Source of the DNA: Micromussa lordhowensis
Taxonomy: Eukaryota; Cnidaria; Anthozoa; Scleractinia; Lobophylliidae
Length of the DNA stretch: 64,000 nt
Reading direction: 5' to 3'
Assembly (NCBI GenBank): GCA_964020085.1
Contig: OZ026595.1
Location: forward strand, 827,001-891,000
A program made the translations under genes and the position numbers. The notes under the pieces are model-generated. The model did not search any database, was not told the DNA's origin, and was given only the letters and a program-made list of their open reading frames with translations. Below, one piece after another: positions 7,643-19,260 of this stretch; the stretch's first letter is position 1, and every line of letters starts with the position of its first letter.

Positions 7643-8632
7643 ATGATGAACAAAGAGACCATTGGCAATCTACATCGTCAAAAACTTTCAGAAATTGTTC
7701 TCAAAGAAAAAAAAATACCAGATTTAAAAAAAAAAATTCTAAATTTATCCATCAAAAAAGATTATTCTAGAATTGATCAAATTGAACAAATAAGGTTACA
7801 AAATGAAATAAATGATATCAAAAATCTTCGTACTAGTTATTTATTAAAGAATGCTATTTTACTTTTTTTACATACAGAAAATAGAGCAAAACATTTTGTT
7901 GTTGATAATTCTTATTATAAAAGGTATAAATATAATATCTTCCCTGATGAACTACAATACAGTGAAAATAATATAAATGAAGATAATTATTGTTATACAT
8001 GTGAAAAATTTCGAGTATTGAACGTCGATGAAGGGATAAGTACTTGTCTAAGTTGTGGAATAAGCATAAATGTCTCAACAAATCCAGAAAAATCATCTAT
8101 AAAAACCGCAGAAAATGATTACAAAAGATATAATCATTTTTGTGACTGTTTAGCCAATATCCAAGGCAAAGAAAGTTTTAAAGTCTCAGAAGATGTTATT
8201 AATAATATTTTCAAAGAAATCATTCGTGAAAGGATGGAAAATTCTTTGGAAAAGTTAACAGAAGCAGATATTAAAAGATATCTTAAAAAACATCGTAAAT
8301 TACGTTATTATAATCATGCCACACAAATTTTGTATCGAATAACAAAAATACCTCCATTACAAATGACTTCTATAATGGAAGAAAAAATGAAAATGAGGTT
8401 TTTACAAATTCAGGAGCCATTTGAATTATTTAAAGGTAAAAATAGAAGAAATTTCTTTTCCTATTCATATATCATTTATAAATTTTGTCAAATACTTGGA
8501 TATAATGAATTTTTACCAAAGCTAAAATTGTATAAAGATCGTTTAAAACTCTATGAACTTGATAAAATTTGGAAAAAAATCTGTGAACATCTAGGTGGTG
8601 AGAACGCTGGTTGGAAATTTATCATGTCTTAA
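7643..8632 (+). CDS. VLTF3-like late transcription factor (poxvirus A2-type)
   Basis: A 329-residue protein; two adjacent ATGs at 7643 and 7646. Residues 1-100 are charged and helical. A zinc ribbon follows with Cys117, Cys120, Cys135 and Cys138. Then come segments that match the conserved layout of the VLTF3 family of nucleocytoplasmic large DNA viruses: YKRYNHFCDCL with a downstream QGKES, an RKLRYYNH-type basic block, LQIQEPFELF, FFSYSYIIYKFC, and a C-terminal LDKIWKKICEHLG ending close to the stop. In poxviruses this family activates late promoters (family knowledge). Here it may act on the TATAG-ATG boxes of the element, which is inference. It is intact and is the last gene before the element end. 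Confidence 0.8.
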   Translation: MMNKETIGNLHRQKLSEIVLKEKKIPDLKKKILNLSIKKDYSRIDQIEQIRLQNEINDIKNLRTSYLLKNAILLFLHTENRAKHFVVDNSYYKRYKYNIFPDELQYSENNINEDNYCYTCEKFRVLNVDEGISTCLSCGISINVSTNPEKSSIKTAENDYKRYNHFCDCLANIQGKESFKVSEDVINNIFKEIIRERMENSLEKLTEADIKRYLKKHRKLRYYNHATQILYRITKIPPLQMTSIMEEKMKMRFLQIQEPFELFKGKNRRNFFSYSYIIYKFCQILGYNEFLPKLKLYKDRLKLYELDKIWKKICEHLGGENAGWKFIMS

Positions 8633-8877
8633 AAATCAGCATCGTGAGAACAATCTAAATTTTACTATATCCTACACTATCCTACGCATTTTAGGCATTT
8701 TTGTGCGTAAAATAGTATGTCTAATTTTTACGATATCTACGCTACTTACGCTACCTACGCATAACTACGCTGTTTTAGTGTATTATATCATATATTTTAG
8801 ACTCAGATTTTTACACTAACTACGCTGAGATGCGTAAAATCCAGAAATGTCCTAGTTCCCCCATTTCCTACACTACT
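8633..8877 (+). repeat. Right terminal region of the Polinton, TACGC-rich
   Basis: Non-coding. The word TACGC (or GCGTA on the other strand) recurs many times between 8671 and 8840, and CCTACACTA occurs at both edges (8671 and 8868). The stretch ends CTACACTACT at 8877, so the inverted end would read AGTAGTGTAG; Polinton termini start with AG. It is proposed as the right terminal inverted repeat. The matching left copy is outside the window. Confidence 0.55.
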
Positions 8878-9131
8878 GCCAAATGACATTATTATAAGGT
8901 TCGTTTTATAACAATCGTTTTGAAAAATCTAATTTAATTTGAGAAAGATGTATTGCCATGTTTATTATTCAGAGCTCATGCCAAAAACCGTGATTAACGT
9001 CACCTGACTTGAGGTCCATTTATTGCGTTCGTAGAACGCACTCCGGATGCAGACTTGAGCCAAGTTTCATGACACGGTTCACCTTGTTGGGATCTTGCGA
9101 CACTCATTTGGCCGCCCCGCAGCAGTGGCGA
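8878..9131. other. Intergenic host DNA between Polinton and inverted-repeat element
   Basis: No convincing gene or RNA. If the Polinton boundary is right, the first six bases (GCCAAA) would be one copy of the target-site duplication. Confidence 0.4.
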
Positions 9132-10195
9132 ACTACGTCATCGCCAAACCATGTGCTGTACATTTCGTTCGAGTGCTAGAAATCTTTTCGAGAGGAACCG
9201 AGAGGGTGGACATTTGGAAGCTGTAAGTAGTCCAGTTTCTTTTCAAGTCTTTTTGACTGGATATTACGAGACTAAAAGATATCAATGTTAACATTTACCG
9301 ATACCTTAAGGAGGTATGTATGACCTCTGATGAAAGTAGAGTTTGGCGCTGTAAGACCAAATCGTTCGTCGTTAGCAATAAACAACTGCGCTGACGAAGC
9401 TCAACTTCGGCACTGTTATTTCGCTCTTCTGCCAAAGCTTTGTGGTCAGAATCTAACTCACCGAGTGGTGTAGTTCGAAAATTGGCTATGATTTGTGGTC
9501 AGAAATCTAATTTGCCGAGTTGTGTACCATGATTTGTGGTCGGAAATTTAACTCACCAAGTGGTGTTGTTCCAAAACTGGCCATGATTTGTGGTCAGAAA
9601 GTTAACTCACCGAGTGGTGTAGTCCGAAAATTGGCCATGATTTCCGGTCGCAAATACCCATCCGAGTTATGCAGTTCGGAATTTAGCAACCATTTTTTGT
9701 CCGGAAAATTTGTCACTGCAAGTCATACACGACTTCCCGTTAAGGCTTCAGTGAATACTGAGTTTTCTTTGCCTTGGGTATGAAAAGAAATTAACATTGT
9801 GTGGATGTAGTGTTAACTGTAACGCTGAAGAAGGCCAAGAAATAATTGAAAAGAGTAATTACAAGTGATTTTAAGAGAATCCGGTCTGTAACAAGAGAAA
9901 ATCAGGGAAGAATGACAAGGGATAGAGAACCTTCCCAGATTTCTGTTCGCAGGGTTCTTAAAGAGAAAATTGGTCTCACGGCGCTAAACTCGCACTTTAC
10001 TTTCGCCCTAGAAGTCATGCATACCTCCTCGAGGCATCGATAAATGTTAACAGTGATATCTTTTAGTCTCATGGTATCCAGTCAAAAAAGACTTGAAAAT
10101 TGACTACTTACCGCTTCCGAATGTCCAACCTCTCGAAAAGATTTCTAGCACTCGAACGACATTTACAGCACATGCTTTGGCGATGTACTGTGAGT
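9132..10195. mobile_element. Non-autonomous long-TIR element with internal minisatellite
   Basis: The left arm (about 9132-9360) and right arm (about 9978-10195) are imperfect inverted copies of about 215-230 bp. Shared words include CATCGCCAAA, TTCGAGTGCTAGAAATC and GGAGGTATG, read in opposite orientations. There is no transposase ORF. A tandem array fills the middle. Superfamily not determined; no clear target duplication seen. Confidence 0.7.
9441..9695 (+). repeat. Tandem repeat, ~54-bp unit, about 4.5 copies
   Basis: The word TGTGGTC starts at 9441, 9494, 9535 and 9589, with a decayed copy near 9643. Each is followed by AACTCACCGAGTGGTGT-like sequence. Spacings are 53, 41, 54 and 54, so one unit carries a deletion. 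It lies inside the long-TIR element. Confidence 0.7.
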
Positions 10196-10201
10196 ATACA
10201 T

Positions 10202-10329
10202 ATATCTTATTAGACGTTTTGGTGTGTAGTATCGCTGTATATTTTTACGAGTTGTGCGGTATTTTGACGAGCCCGTAGGGCGAGTCAAAATACAAACAAC
10301 GAGTAAAAATATACAGCGATACTACACAC

Positions 10330-10349
<20 letters not shown>
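10202..10349. repeat. Near-perfect foldback (inverted repeat), ~148 bp
   Basis: Arms beginning TTATTAGACGTTTTGGTG and its inverse pair along about 45 bp, then GTATTTTGAC pairs with GTCAAAATAC around a GAGCCCGTAGGGC centre. It is a typical foldback MITE without coding capacity. It directly follows the long-TIR element. Confidence 0.75.
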
Positions 10350-10361
<12 letters not shown>

Positions 10362-10503
10362 GATTTCTTTTCCCAAAATTCTGACTTGCCAAGGTTTTGA
10401 ACTTCACGCGGCCGGGAGGAATGAGACGAGTACAAATATCGTGTGATATTTGTACTCGTTTCGCGCGATATTTGTACTCTACGAAGCAGAGTTGGATAAT
10501 AAA
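10350..10503. repeat. Second adjacent foldback, outer arms TTTATTATCCAA / TTGGATAATAAA
   Basis: Outer inverted arms of about 12 bp enclose an inner inverted repeat built of GAGTACAAATATC and GATATTTGTACTC, the latter word appearing twice. It may be one nested unit with the foldback at 10202-10349. Confidence 0.6.
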
Positions 10504-13500
10504 AATACATTGTGAATTCACCTTCTTTATTTTGGTTAAGTTGTTCAGTTCAAGTTCAAATTTAAAATTCAAAATACTCATTACTGTAAGTTCACTTTAC
10601 GGACTGTGATAATTGTCTTAACTGCTCTTCTACAATTGCCATTACTGAATAACCAATTCTGTCCTTATCACAATATTTCAGGTCTGTACAACAATTTATC
10701 TTATGCCCTGACACACTCACCATAAAACAAACTACGCGGTCCCTCATGAAATGATGAACCAAAGCGAAGCTAATGTAATAGTACCTTTTTGTAAAGTAAA
10801 CATATGCAAATGTACTAGACAACATCTTTGTTCCTATGGCCTACCCAAATTCATTAGCTTCGCCTTTGGGATGGCCCAGAATGTCAACCTTGCCTAAATG
10901 CCTTAACTCAAACGCATTCATAATCTCTGATTACTTCTAGTTTAGCTTTAAAATGACATATAGCATAACAAAATTGCTTGAATATAATATGAGCTGGTCA
11001 TTTTTGACCAAAACATGTCAGAAATGGTCATTTTTAGGGCAGTCAACAATGGGTAACTAATTTAATTGATACATACCTTCATTTTAGCAATAAGAGTAGA
11101 ATCCAAGACAATTACCTAGGGGAAAGCACAAAAAATTCGTCATATGGTACTCTCAATGATAAACAGTGTAGCCAGCCTTGTGCAAAGGTGTTGGTTTGTA
11201 TACAAAAAATGTGCGTCCGAAACTAAACTGACTAACGTCACAACACTTGATACCCAAGTCCGTTATAAGACGCTGACATTACTCACCGGCCACACATACT
11301 CGGACGAATATTCCTACATACATCCAATTTGATTTGTTCGCAGACCTTCCTCTTTGTTTAACAGCATCAAGGGCACGATAAAAAAAAAACCACCGTGGAT
11401 TGAACGAGAACAACATATATGTAAGAGGATGGGGAGGATTTTATTAAAAATTATTGCCTGCTCACATTGCGCTAACGAACTAAAACAGAAATGGCTGTGA
11501 ACAGGACAATTGTCAGGCTAAAGAACATTCAAAAGAGTTCTGATAAGACCAGCGACGGACCTTTAACAACATTTACCTCCAGATCTTTTTATCGTGCAAC
11601 AACAAGCAAGGATAACATAAGTACATCTTGAAAAAATAACTTTTCTTTTGATGTCAAACGATTACAGTTTATCATAACATTCAGTGTTTAAATGCTTGAG
11701 AACTTTGCGAAAGATCACATTCTTTCAGGCCAAATGAAAGAAAAATTTACCTCAGCATTTAAACAATTCTGAAAAAGCTTTCACCTCAAACTTTGTTGTA
11801 GTTGTTTACATCATACGATGAAGTAGAAACGAGAAAAGCACGTAAAGCATGGCACCTCGTTTACTTTTTCAATGCGTGAAAATTCGCGCATTCAGACTAC
11901 TCGAGTATATACCATAACCCTACGCTATGAACGTTTGGATATAAACATTACATTGCATTACACCAATCAACTAAATATATTCCGACATAGAAAAAGAGAA
12001 ACTGCTCTTTGTTCATAAACACAACGTAGCAATAAAAATCTGAGAAAACTGAAAACAGTTAAAGACTATACACTGCACAGATTCCGAACAACCTCGCATT
12101 TGTGAAAAAAGGCAAAGCAATCTTTGAATTTGACGCTTAACAAAAAGATAAAAAAACATAGAATTTTACACTGAGTATTCCTGCTCCGATGCCGAAACAG
12201 AATAGTTAAACAATTTGTATTTACGTCAGAATAGCTGATTTCACCCACAAGGCATGTTTTCGAAGTGCAAACTTGTAAATGCTACTCTGAACAAGTTCCT
12301 AAAGCGGTAAAGGTGAAAAGATCACCCCGGCTGAAACGGTATAAAAGTTCTAGAATTTTCACAAGAATTTTTCGTTTATATGCTCATTATTTTGGGTTAT
12401 ACGCAAATGCGCATAAGACATAAACTACAAAGAGGCTGTAAATATCTGATGCCCTTTTAGAAAATTAAATCAATATCTATTTGAGGTCTGTTTAAGCTAA
12501 GCATAAGTCATAAATAATTTGCACTAGATTTGTAATTCTACTGTTTGTTCCAGAAACTTGTATAGAGTATTGAAATACCTCAGAAACATAAATATAACCG
12601 TAGTTAGTTAGCAAGGAGATTTCTTTTCGCGTTCTGAAAAGCATTATGTCATGGAGTATATGATACTTGAAATCAACAGAATAATAAATTCAAAATTCAA
12701 AGCTTGCACAATATAGTGGTTTGAAGTGAGTTAGCCTTGTTTCTTCGCTAATTTCCAAAATCACCACATTATTAGTTCCCATGATAACAATAAATCACGC
12801 CGGGCTCACGAGAATCATGCCTGGTTTGTGGACGCGGACCGGATTCTCATTCTCTGAATTTGCATTTTGGCATATAGGAATTAGGTGAACTCAGAGTTTT
12901 CTACATCATGATGGAGTCAAATAGTTCTATTGAAACGGCTGTTCATCATATTTGTAACTCAAAGCAATCTTTCACAATGCTACCCTTGCTTATTGAGTTT
13001 TGGTTGTGACTGATATTGCCTCTTCAGTTTTTCAATTTTACTTTACTATAGCTTTAGGATATCGTTAATTCGGAGGTACATTTGTACATCTTTTTCATGC
13101 CTGATGAATTATATTTCGTGACAAGCTAAAGAGGTTAAATATCAGAACGAAAATGTGTAGGCCCAGAAGAAAATTAACAAAAAATCGATTCCCTGAAACA
13201 TCGATCCAAAACCGTTCCATAATTTGTGAAAAATTAGGTTCATTCATTTCCAAAGATCTCCTGAAAATCTTTCAAGGCATTCAAACCAATCTACCCCAAA
13301 TAATTGCAACCGTGCTAAAATTCGCTTCTAGAAATTAACGCGTTTTATACGTGGTGGAGTCACAACCGTTCAGTGATTTGTTTTTCTACTTCCAACAAGC
13401 AACACACTTGCGTCTCTTCGTTACGTCCAGCTTCGGTTTCCACGAAACAAGTTGCAAACCTTCTACAACACAACCTATTGCACTCGAATATTCATAAATT

Positions 13501-13842
13501 CCCTCACAACGATGTATATCAGTTTGGAACGGCTATTGAACAGTTAATATACTACTGATATTTCAGACAAGTCATGAAGTTATATTACACACGATTACGT
13601 CGTGCGCACGTGCATAGCTGAGTTAGTGATTTTGGAAATGGCGCCAATATGACACCTCTGACGTCATCAAATTGAAAAGACTACAGATTGTTGCTTTCTA
13701 CTCTTGTTCCCAGACTTCACAACACTCTTGGTCGGCTACCTTCCGCTGGGTCAGGGTAACGCTCTCTTGTGCGGGTACACCACGGAATATCTCACTCGCC
13801 TAAAGCTCTTGTTTATACCGAGGAAATGCAAGTGACCACTTA
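10504..13842. other. Gene-poor A/T-rich host DNA
   Basis: Only short ORFs without recognisable domains or a coherent splice pattern. A small inverted repeat pairs GAAGCTAATG (near 10766) with CATTAGCTTC (near 10852). Nothing else stands out. Confidence 0.5.
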
Positions 13843-14366
13843 TACCGTGTGGTATGAAATTTTTGCGGCTTCTAATTTTTTCGATTTTTGCGGGTTTTTT
13901 CACGATTCGCAGAAAAAGTCCCGCCAATAAACGTTTCCTCCGCAACAATTTACTCCGTTGGCGAGATTATACGTACAAACATGACATGTAGAATCTTGTT
14001 GGAAAATTACTGGTGTGGAAATGAAAGTGCCACTGATATGTCGAGGGATAATACATCATGTGGTACCATACTAAGTTTTTGCTGATCTATCGCCGAAGCA
14101 ATCAGCATCACTAAGACAAGATCATGTAGTTATGACAGAGTGACACCGATTCTCTACATTTTCTTTGACTTGTCGATAGTACATAGTTAAATATAAAAAC
14201 ATACATGTTGTAATTCCAGTTACACGCTGCTTCCTGAAAATCGCAAAAATTACTACCCAGCAAGAAAAACCAGTCTTTCACAATCGCAAGAAGTAACTCA
14301 CGCAAACATAGATTTTGCGCCGATCCGCAAAATTGAACTCCCGCAAACATTTCGTGTCACACGGTA
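13843..14366. mobile_element. TIR element with TACCGTGTG ends (MITE-like)
   Basis: The left end TACCGTGTGGTATGAAAT and right end GTGTCACACGGTA are inverted copies. A T/G-rich subterminal block with TTTTTGCGG follows on the left and an inverse CCGCAAA block on the right. About 524 bp with no transposase. The target duplication would be TA or is obscured. Confidence 0.55.
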
Positions 14367-17300
14367 GTAAATAAAAAATAAAATATGCCTTTATTTACCC
14401 TCGTCAGTGTTTATAGCACAAGTGCTAGTGGGACCGAGCAAACAACTGAAACAAATGATTCAAATTGAACATAACATTGTTAAGAATCCCAGCTGGTCGG
14501 AGGCAAACCAGTGGGCTGTTTACATGAGTGGTCAAGGATTTGAACTACCGGGGGATAGTTGTGTTGTTGAGTACGGATAATTACAGTAACAAGTTGAACT
14601 TACCTTTTGTAGCCAGGTTATGATTTCCTTTAGTTTATTAAACAGACACTGAGAACGACACAACTAAACACCTTAATTGCTTTCCTGTATACCAACTTTG
14701 CAATAAATAAACCAGTTTCTTGTATAACTAGTTAAAATAATGGCACAACAAATATTGACTACGCCACAACTCAAGAGGGACTTCTCGTGTTCTTACAGAA
14801 TATCTGATATGACATCGTCCCATTATTTATAGGCATTACCGTAAAAGGTATAAAGAAAATCATGGCTATAGCTATTTATGTCATACAGTACTATTTTTCG
14901 ACTCATCTAGAGTTTTTTCTTTCGTGACTTTCGTGCTAAATCGGCGGACCAATAGTGGCAGCGAAATGAGTAGAAATGTTTTAAGTTGCTTGTCACTGGA
15001 CACTGGCGCGCAAATATGAATATTTCAATCAAGAGCCCCTTACTCACTGATCCCCGACAATTACTGCAGCTGCAGAAGTCAGTATCTCCGGGTTTTTTTC
15101 CCAAATCCCAACCGATAGAAAATGTTGGTATGAGAATAGAACTCGTTCCCCAACGAGAGATTTGAATGTTTGCAAACACCAACATAGCGGCTTTGACGTC
15201 ATAAGGAAGTCGAACGTCATGAATATTTTCCCTCAATATATTGCCAAACAAAAATTAAATATTTCAGTGAATCAAATTGAAGCATTTTCGCTCCAAAAGT
15301 TCCCAAAGAGCAGGAAATGGCCTCTAAGAGAACCTAGATTTGTAAATGTTCCGAGGGAGATCCCCCCAATCCCCCATTAAACGTCTCCACAATTTCCTGT
15401 ATTCTTCTTCCTGTTTGGTTTATAATCCCCCTGGTGTTTTCAACATAACTGTTATTTAATAAAATGTACATTGAAACAATGTCCAAAAAGCAAGGCCTGC
15501 TCCTTTTCAAAAAAGGTTCATCTGGAAAAGCTGATCACCATTTGGAGCAAAAAATGAACGAGAAAATTCAGAGAAAATCTATATTAGTTAATCACGTGAT
15601 GGTCAGAGTCCAAGAATATTAGTCCTGAACTAAAGTTAACGTCAAAGGAAGGCATATTGCTTGAATGAAGGACTTAAAGGAAAGCGTCAAAAAGGCTTAA
15701 GAGTTTGAACGTAAACAAACTGTTTTTTATTCAAGTCAATTTGAGCAATCACTGAACAACAGTTCTAAAGAGGTTGAAATTCTATTATTTTGTATCGTTA
15801 AATGAGGTCAATTTTGTTGTCATAATTGTCATCTCAGAAAGGTGATACCATTCAGTGATGGGAGCGAAGGAGCAAGGCATAAGGCAATTGCACATCAAAA
15901 GTAAAAACAACGACAATCATGAGTACCAGCATTTCTTACTGAATATGTTAGATGAAATTTTAACCCACAAAGCGTTTACATCCAGCCTAGATTAATTGTC
16001 AACTGTTCTAATGAATGGAAGGTAAATTGTGAGAGCCCAATGATACCTGCAGATACTCTCTGAATTTTCCAAAAGTCTCCGCCGTATTCTAGCTTTGATT
16101 TTATATACGGATCACTGCTTTGCCTTCGCAACATGGATTCATGAAAACAAATTTTAACTAGACCCAACGTAGACCCGACTTAATATTGCTCTGTGCGTGG
16201 TGCACTTGAAATCTTTTTCAAGTGGTCTCTCAAACTGTGCAAGAATTAATTGCAATGTGTAGGAGATGTGGTACAGCGACAGGAAACTAAAGAACGAATT
16301 GGAAGGAGGTCCAGCCATTGATCGGCGCCAACCATCTTACGTAAAATTCACATTCATATGTAACATGTCACATTGACAGCTAAATATTGCTTTAAAAAAT
16401 ATGTTCAATCAAAAGTGATATTACTTCTTCTGTTGCCGTCAGTATAGTACCTGCTTGAAAATAAAATATTAGCCAAAAAAATTAAAATAGATTTTCCTTT
16501 TATAACGTCATATAAAGACAACATTGTTTTTCATATCATTGTCGCAAGCTCGTGTAACGACTGTGTGTTTGTTAACTTTGGGATAGTTATAATAATCTTC
16601 GATAAGTCGAAGTTATTTCCGTCTGACAAGGACGTAAGTATAAGCTTTTGACAGGTAAGAATGAACGTTGTCTTTAATTTTTAAGGTTACTGAGTTACAG
16701 CTTGCATTGGCAAATCAAACTTCTGTTCAGTTATGGCAGCGCAAGATTGATTCACTGGAACGCAAACTTTAATTTCAAAGCCTAGCGAACATGTAAAATA
16801 AAGAAACTCGGATTTCACTAGCAAGTTTAAATTTTCATTTAGAGCAGTTTTCAATTGTTCCGTAAAACCAAAACCAAAACAAATAATTAGCAATTAGACT
16901 ACTCAGCCAATTTCAAACTATAGTAACAAAACCAAAAACAACACCAAAGTTATTGCGTGATTACCTTCCACACTCAGTTGATAGTTTAACAACTTTTTTA
17001 TTCGACCATTGTTTTATTTTAAAAATCACTTGACGAAAAATTTATAATATATATTTATAGTATATCCTTTGATGGTAATATGGCGAGGACAGACAGACAC
17101 CATGTTAAATTAACACATGTTTGTCTAGAAAATCTAGATTGTTTTAGATTCTGTTACATTTTCTCAAAAAACGTCAAACTCAACAAGAAACTTAGAGTGG
17201 AATGGTGCAAATTTATCACTTCATCAACGTTTGTAAAGGACACAACACATTCAGAAAACTCTTTAGTCGGTCATTAATTTAATGTGATATTGTTTTGATG

Positions 17301-17559
17301 TAAGCTACTTATTTTAATGTCAATAATACTGCTCGCTCAATAGTTTTACACCCAATTGACCTGCTATTGGTCTTTTCATGTTAGGTTTGTGTCCGATGGA
17401 GTGATCATTTTTATGGTGATTTGACCTTACATCCCAATATCTCGGGAGAAAACTGAAAACCTGCTTGAGAAAACCTAACTGTCTTGCTTGGTGAGCTGAT
17501 ATCGCTGAACAATGAAGGTATTTCTTCACTCTGAATCATACTTATCACATAATTAATGC
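14367..17559. other. Gene-poor host DNA
   Basis: No ORF with recognisable homology, no RNA gene and no clear repeat. Short ORFs here do not join through splice signals. Confidence 0.45.
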
Positions 17560-18010
17560 CATAGGCAAACCTCCCGGAGGGTACTCTGTAAGTGTTTGGG
17601 TATGTAAATGTTTGGGGGTATGCCGCTGGGATATGAAACCCTTACCCTATACTAGACCATGACCATCTTGATTTTGCAACCCTATTCTAGACTAGACACC
17701 AGAAACCCCTACTCTATCCCAGACTAGCTATTTTTCATACGGAAACCTTGTCACTATTGTAGTCCAACATGCATTAACTAATTAAACCAATATCTTACGT
17801 CACTTCCGAGTTTCATATTATAGAACACCGGGCAGAAAACCCTGCTCTTGACTAAATTATATATACTCTAGCCACTTTTTCGGTACATTATACTTATATT
17901 ATATATTTCACTACCCTATCCGAGACTAAGCTGCCTGAAAACGATGCCCTTCACAGCGGCACATACCTATATTACATAGTACCACCCCCCCCCCCCTTTC
18001 CCGGAACAAA
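17560..18010. repeat. Degenerate dispersed repeat with CTAGACTAG-like words
   Basis: CCCTATACTAGAC, CCCTATTCTAGACTAG, CTATCCCAGACTAG and CCCTATCCGAGACTA recur loosely over about 300 bp, ending at a 14-C tract near 17985. It looks like a dispersed repeat rather than a gene. Family unknown. Confidence 0.35.
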
Positions 18011-18154
18011 CTTCCATACACTGAAAATATACGCAGTAGATTTTATTAGTTTGCTCTATATAATATCGCGACACGCGTCGACACGCCTCGGTTACTCATC
18101 GATGGCATACATTACTCATCTTTTGATGTCATTGATTATTCATTGAAACTACTG

Positions 18155-18505
18155 ATTATACACATCGATTACCTATTGACTACCCATCGATAACCTATTG
18201 ACTACCCATGGATTACCTATTATTACCCATCGATTACCTATTGATTACCCATCGATTACCTATTGACTACCCATCGATTACCTATTGACTACCCATCGAT
18301 TACCTATTGACTACATATCGATTACCTATTGATTACCCATGGATTACCTATTGATTACTAATCGATAACTTTTTGACTACCCATGGATTATCTATTAATT
18401 ACATATCGATTACCCTATTGATATCCTATTGACTACCAATCTATTACATATTGATTAGCCATCGATTACCTATATTGATTACTCAACGACTACTCGTTGA
18501 TTACA
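18155..18505 (+). repeat. 22-bp minisatellite (CGATTACCTATTGACTACCCAT)n in short units
   Basis: Units of about 22 bp, each made of CGATTACCTATTG plus ACTACCCAT, repeat about 15 times with substitutions and some half-length units. A looser version starts near 18090. Related words (CGATTA, GACTACTCA, TCATTGA) reappear at 19020-19260, so an older array may have been interrupted. Confidence 0.75.
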
Positions 18506-18539
18506 CATGCATTATTATGCTGCACATTTGTATTACGTT

Positions 18540-18960
18540 TTTGCGCCTTTTTTCTTTCTTAATTATAACTAACTTACCTGTTGTAAACCTTTAAGTGAAT
18601 GGTTCGCGTCGATAAAAATAAGCCGGCAAAAGGTCGAGAAAGGGCATTGTATATGGTTTGTGGTTTGACAACAAGCGCAAGCGCGCTCTTTAGTAACGAG
18701 TCAAATGGTCCAGACCCGGCGGACTTCCATATAAAAAGAACGGGGCTTAAAAAAGGGGTTTGGCACCTCTTTGGATGTTCAGCCTCGAAAGTTCAACAGT
18801 GGGGGCTTTGCGGTAGCCAGTTTACATTTGGAACCTCTTAGGGGTGAAAGAGAAGTCACGCCCGCAAAGAGAATCTTGGTAACTCTTAGGGGTTCTTTCC
18901 AAATTCCCGACGAGCATCCCCGTCTTTTTAACACGGAAGCCCCCAGATTCAGATGAAGTC
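18540..18960. other. Unique-looking G/C-richer block between two repeat stretches
   Basis: This block separates the 22-bp array from diverged array-like sequence. It is less A/T-rich than its surroundings and contains repeated CTTAGGGGT words near 18838 and 18885. It may be an inserted non-autonomous element; ends were not resolved. The short ORFs in it show no domain. Confidence 0.3.
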
Positions 18961-19019
18961 CTTATACCTTGAAGGAGTTGTCTCTTTCGTTATTTTCGAT
19001 TTGGTATGATTTTTGTAGA

Positions 19020-19260
19020 CACGAGATTAAGCTCAGATCAGTCGATGACTTATTAATGTCGCCAATGACAAATGAATGCAATTAAATCAGCAATAAAATG
19101 ACTACTCGATGCAATCAATGACTAATCAATGACTGAAAATTTTGTGGCCTATCGATTATTCAGCGACTACTCATTAATCATAGGAAATAATCAATGGTTT
19201 ATCAACTGGTAACTCATCCATTACCCTTAACTCGCTGATTTCTTTGATGTCGTTGATGTC
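19020..19260 (+). repeat. Diverged continuation of the GATTACT/GACTACT array
   Basis: Words such as GATGACT, GACTACTCG, ATCAATGACT and CGATTATTCAGCGACTACTC recur irregularly, resembling decayed units of the array at 18155-18505. Confidence 0.4.

Larger units (their letters stand above)
1..8877 (+). mobile_element. Polinton/Maverick (adintovirus-like) integrated element, right-hand part
   Basis: A block of densely packed, mostly intronless plus-strand genes is joined to intron-rich host DNA. Adenain-like protease, chromodomain integrase and protein-primed family-B polymerase together are the hallmark set of Polintons/adintoviruses (family knowledge). A phospholipase A2 protein and a VLTF3-like protein add virus-like functions. 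The left end, with any major capsid, penton and packaging ATPase genes, is outside the window. The right boundary is placed at 8877, where a TACGC-rich non-coding stretch ends in CTACACTACT, so the inverted terminus would start with AG. The target-site duplication cannot be tested with one end. One gene is frameshifted (integrase), the others are open, so the copy is fairly young or recently active. It is part of an animal genome, not a free virus in this sequence. Confidence 0.88.

Noticed and set aside
10285..10581. Minus-strand ORF of about 98 codons
   Set aside because: It spans two foldback repeats and has no coding signature.
18155..18505. CRISPR-like array
   Set aside because: Units follow one another with no unique spacers, units vary in sequence, and the DNA is animal. 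It is a minisatellite.
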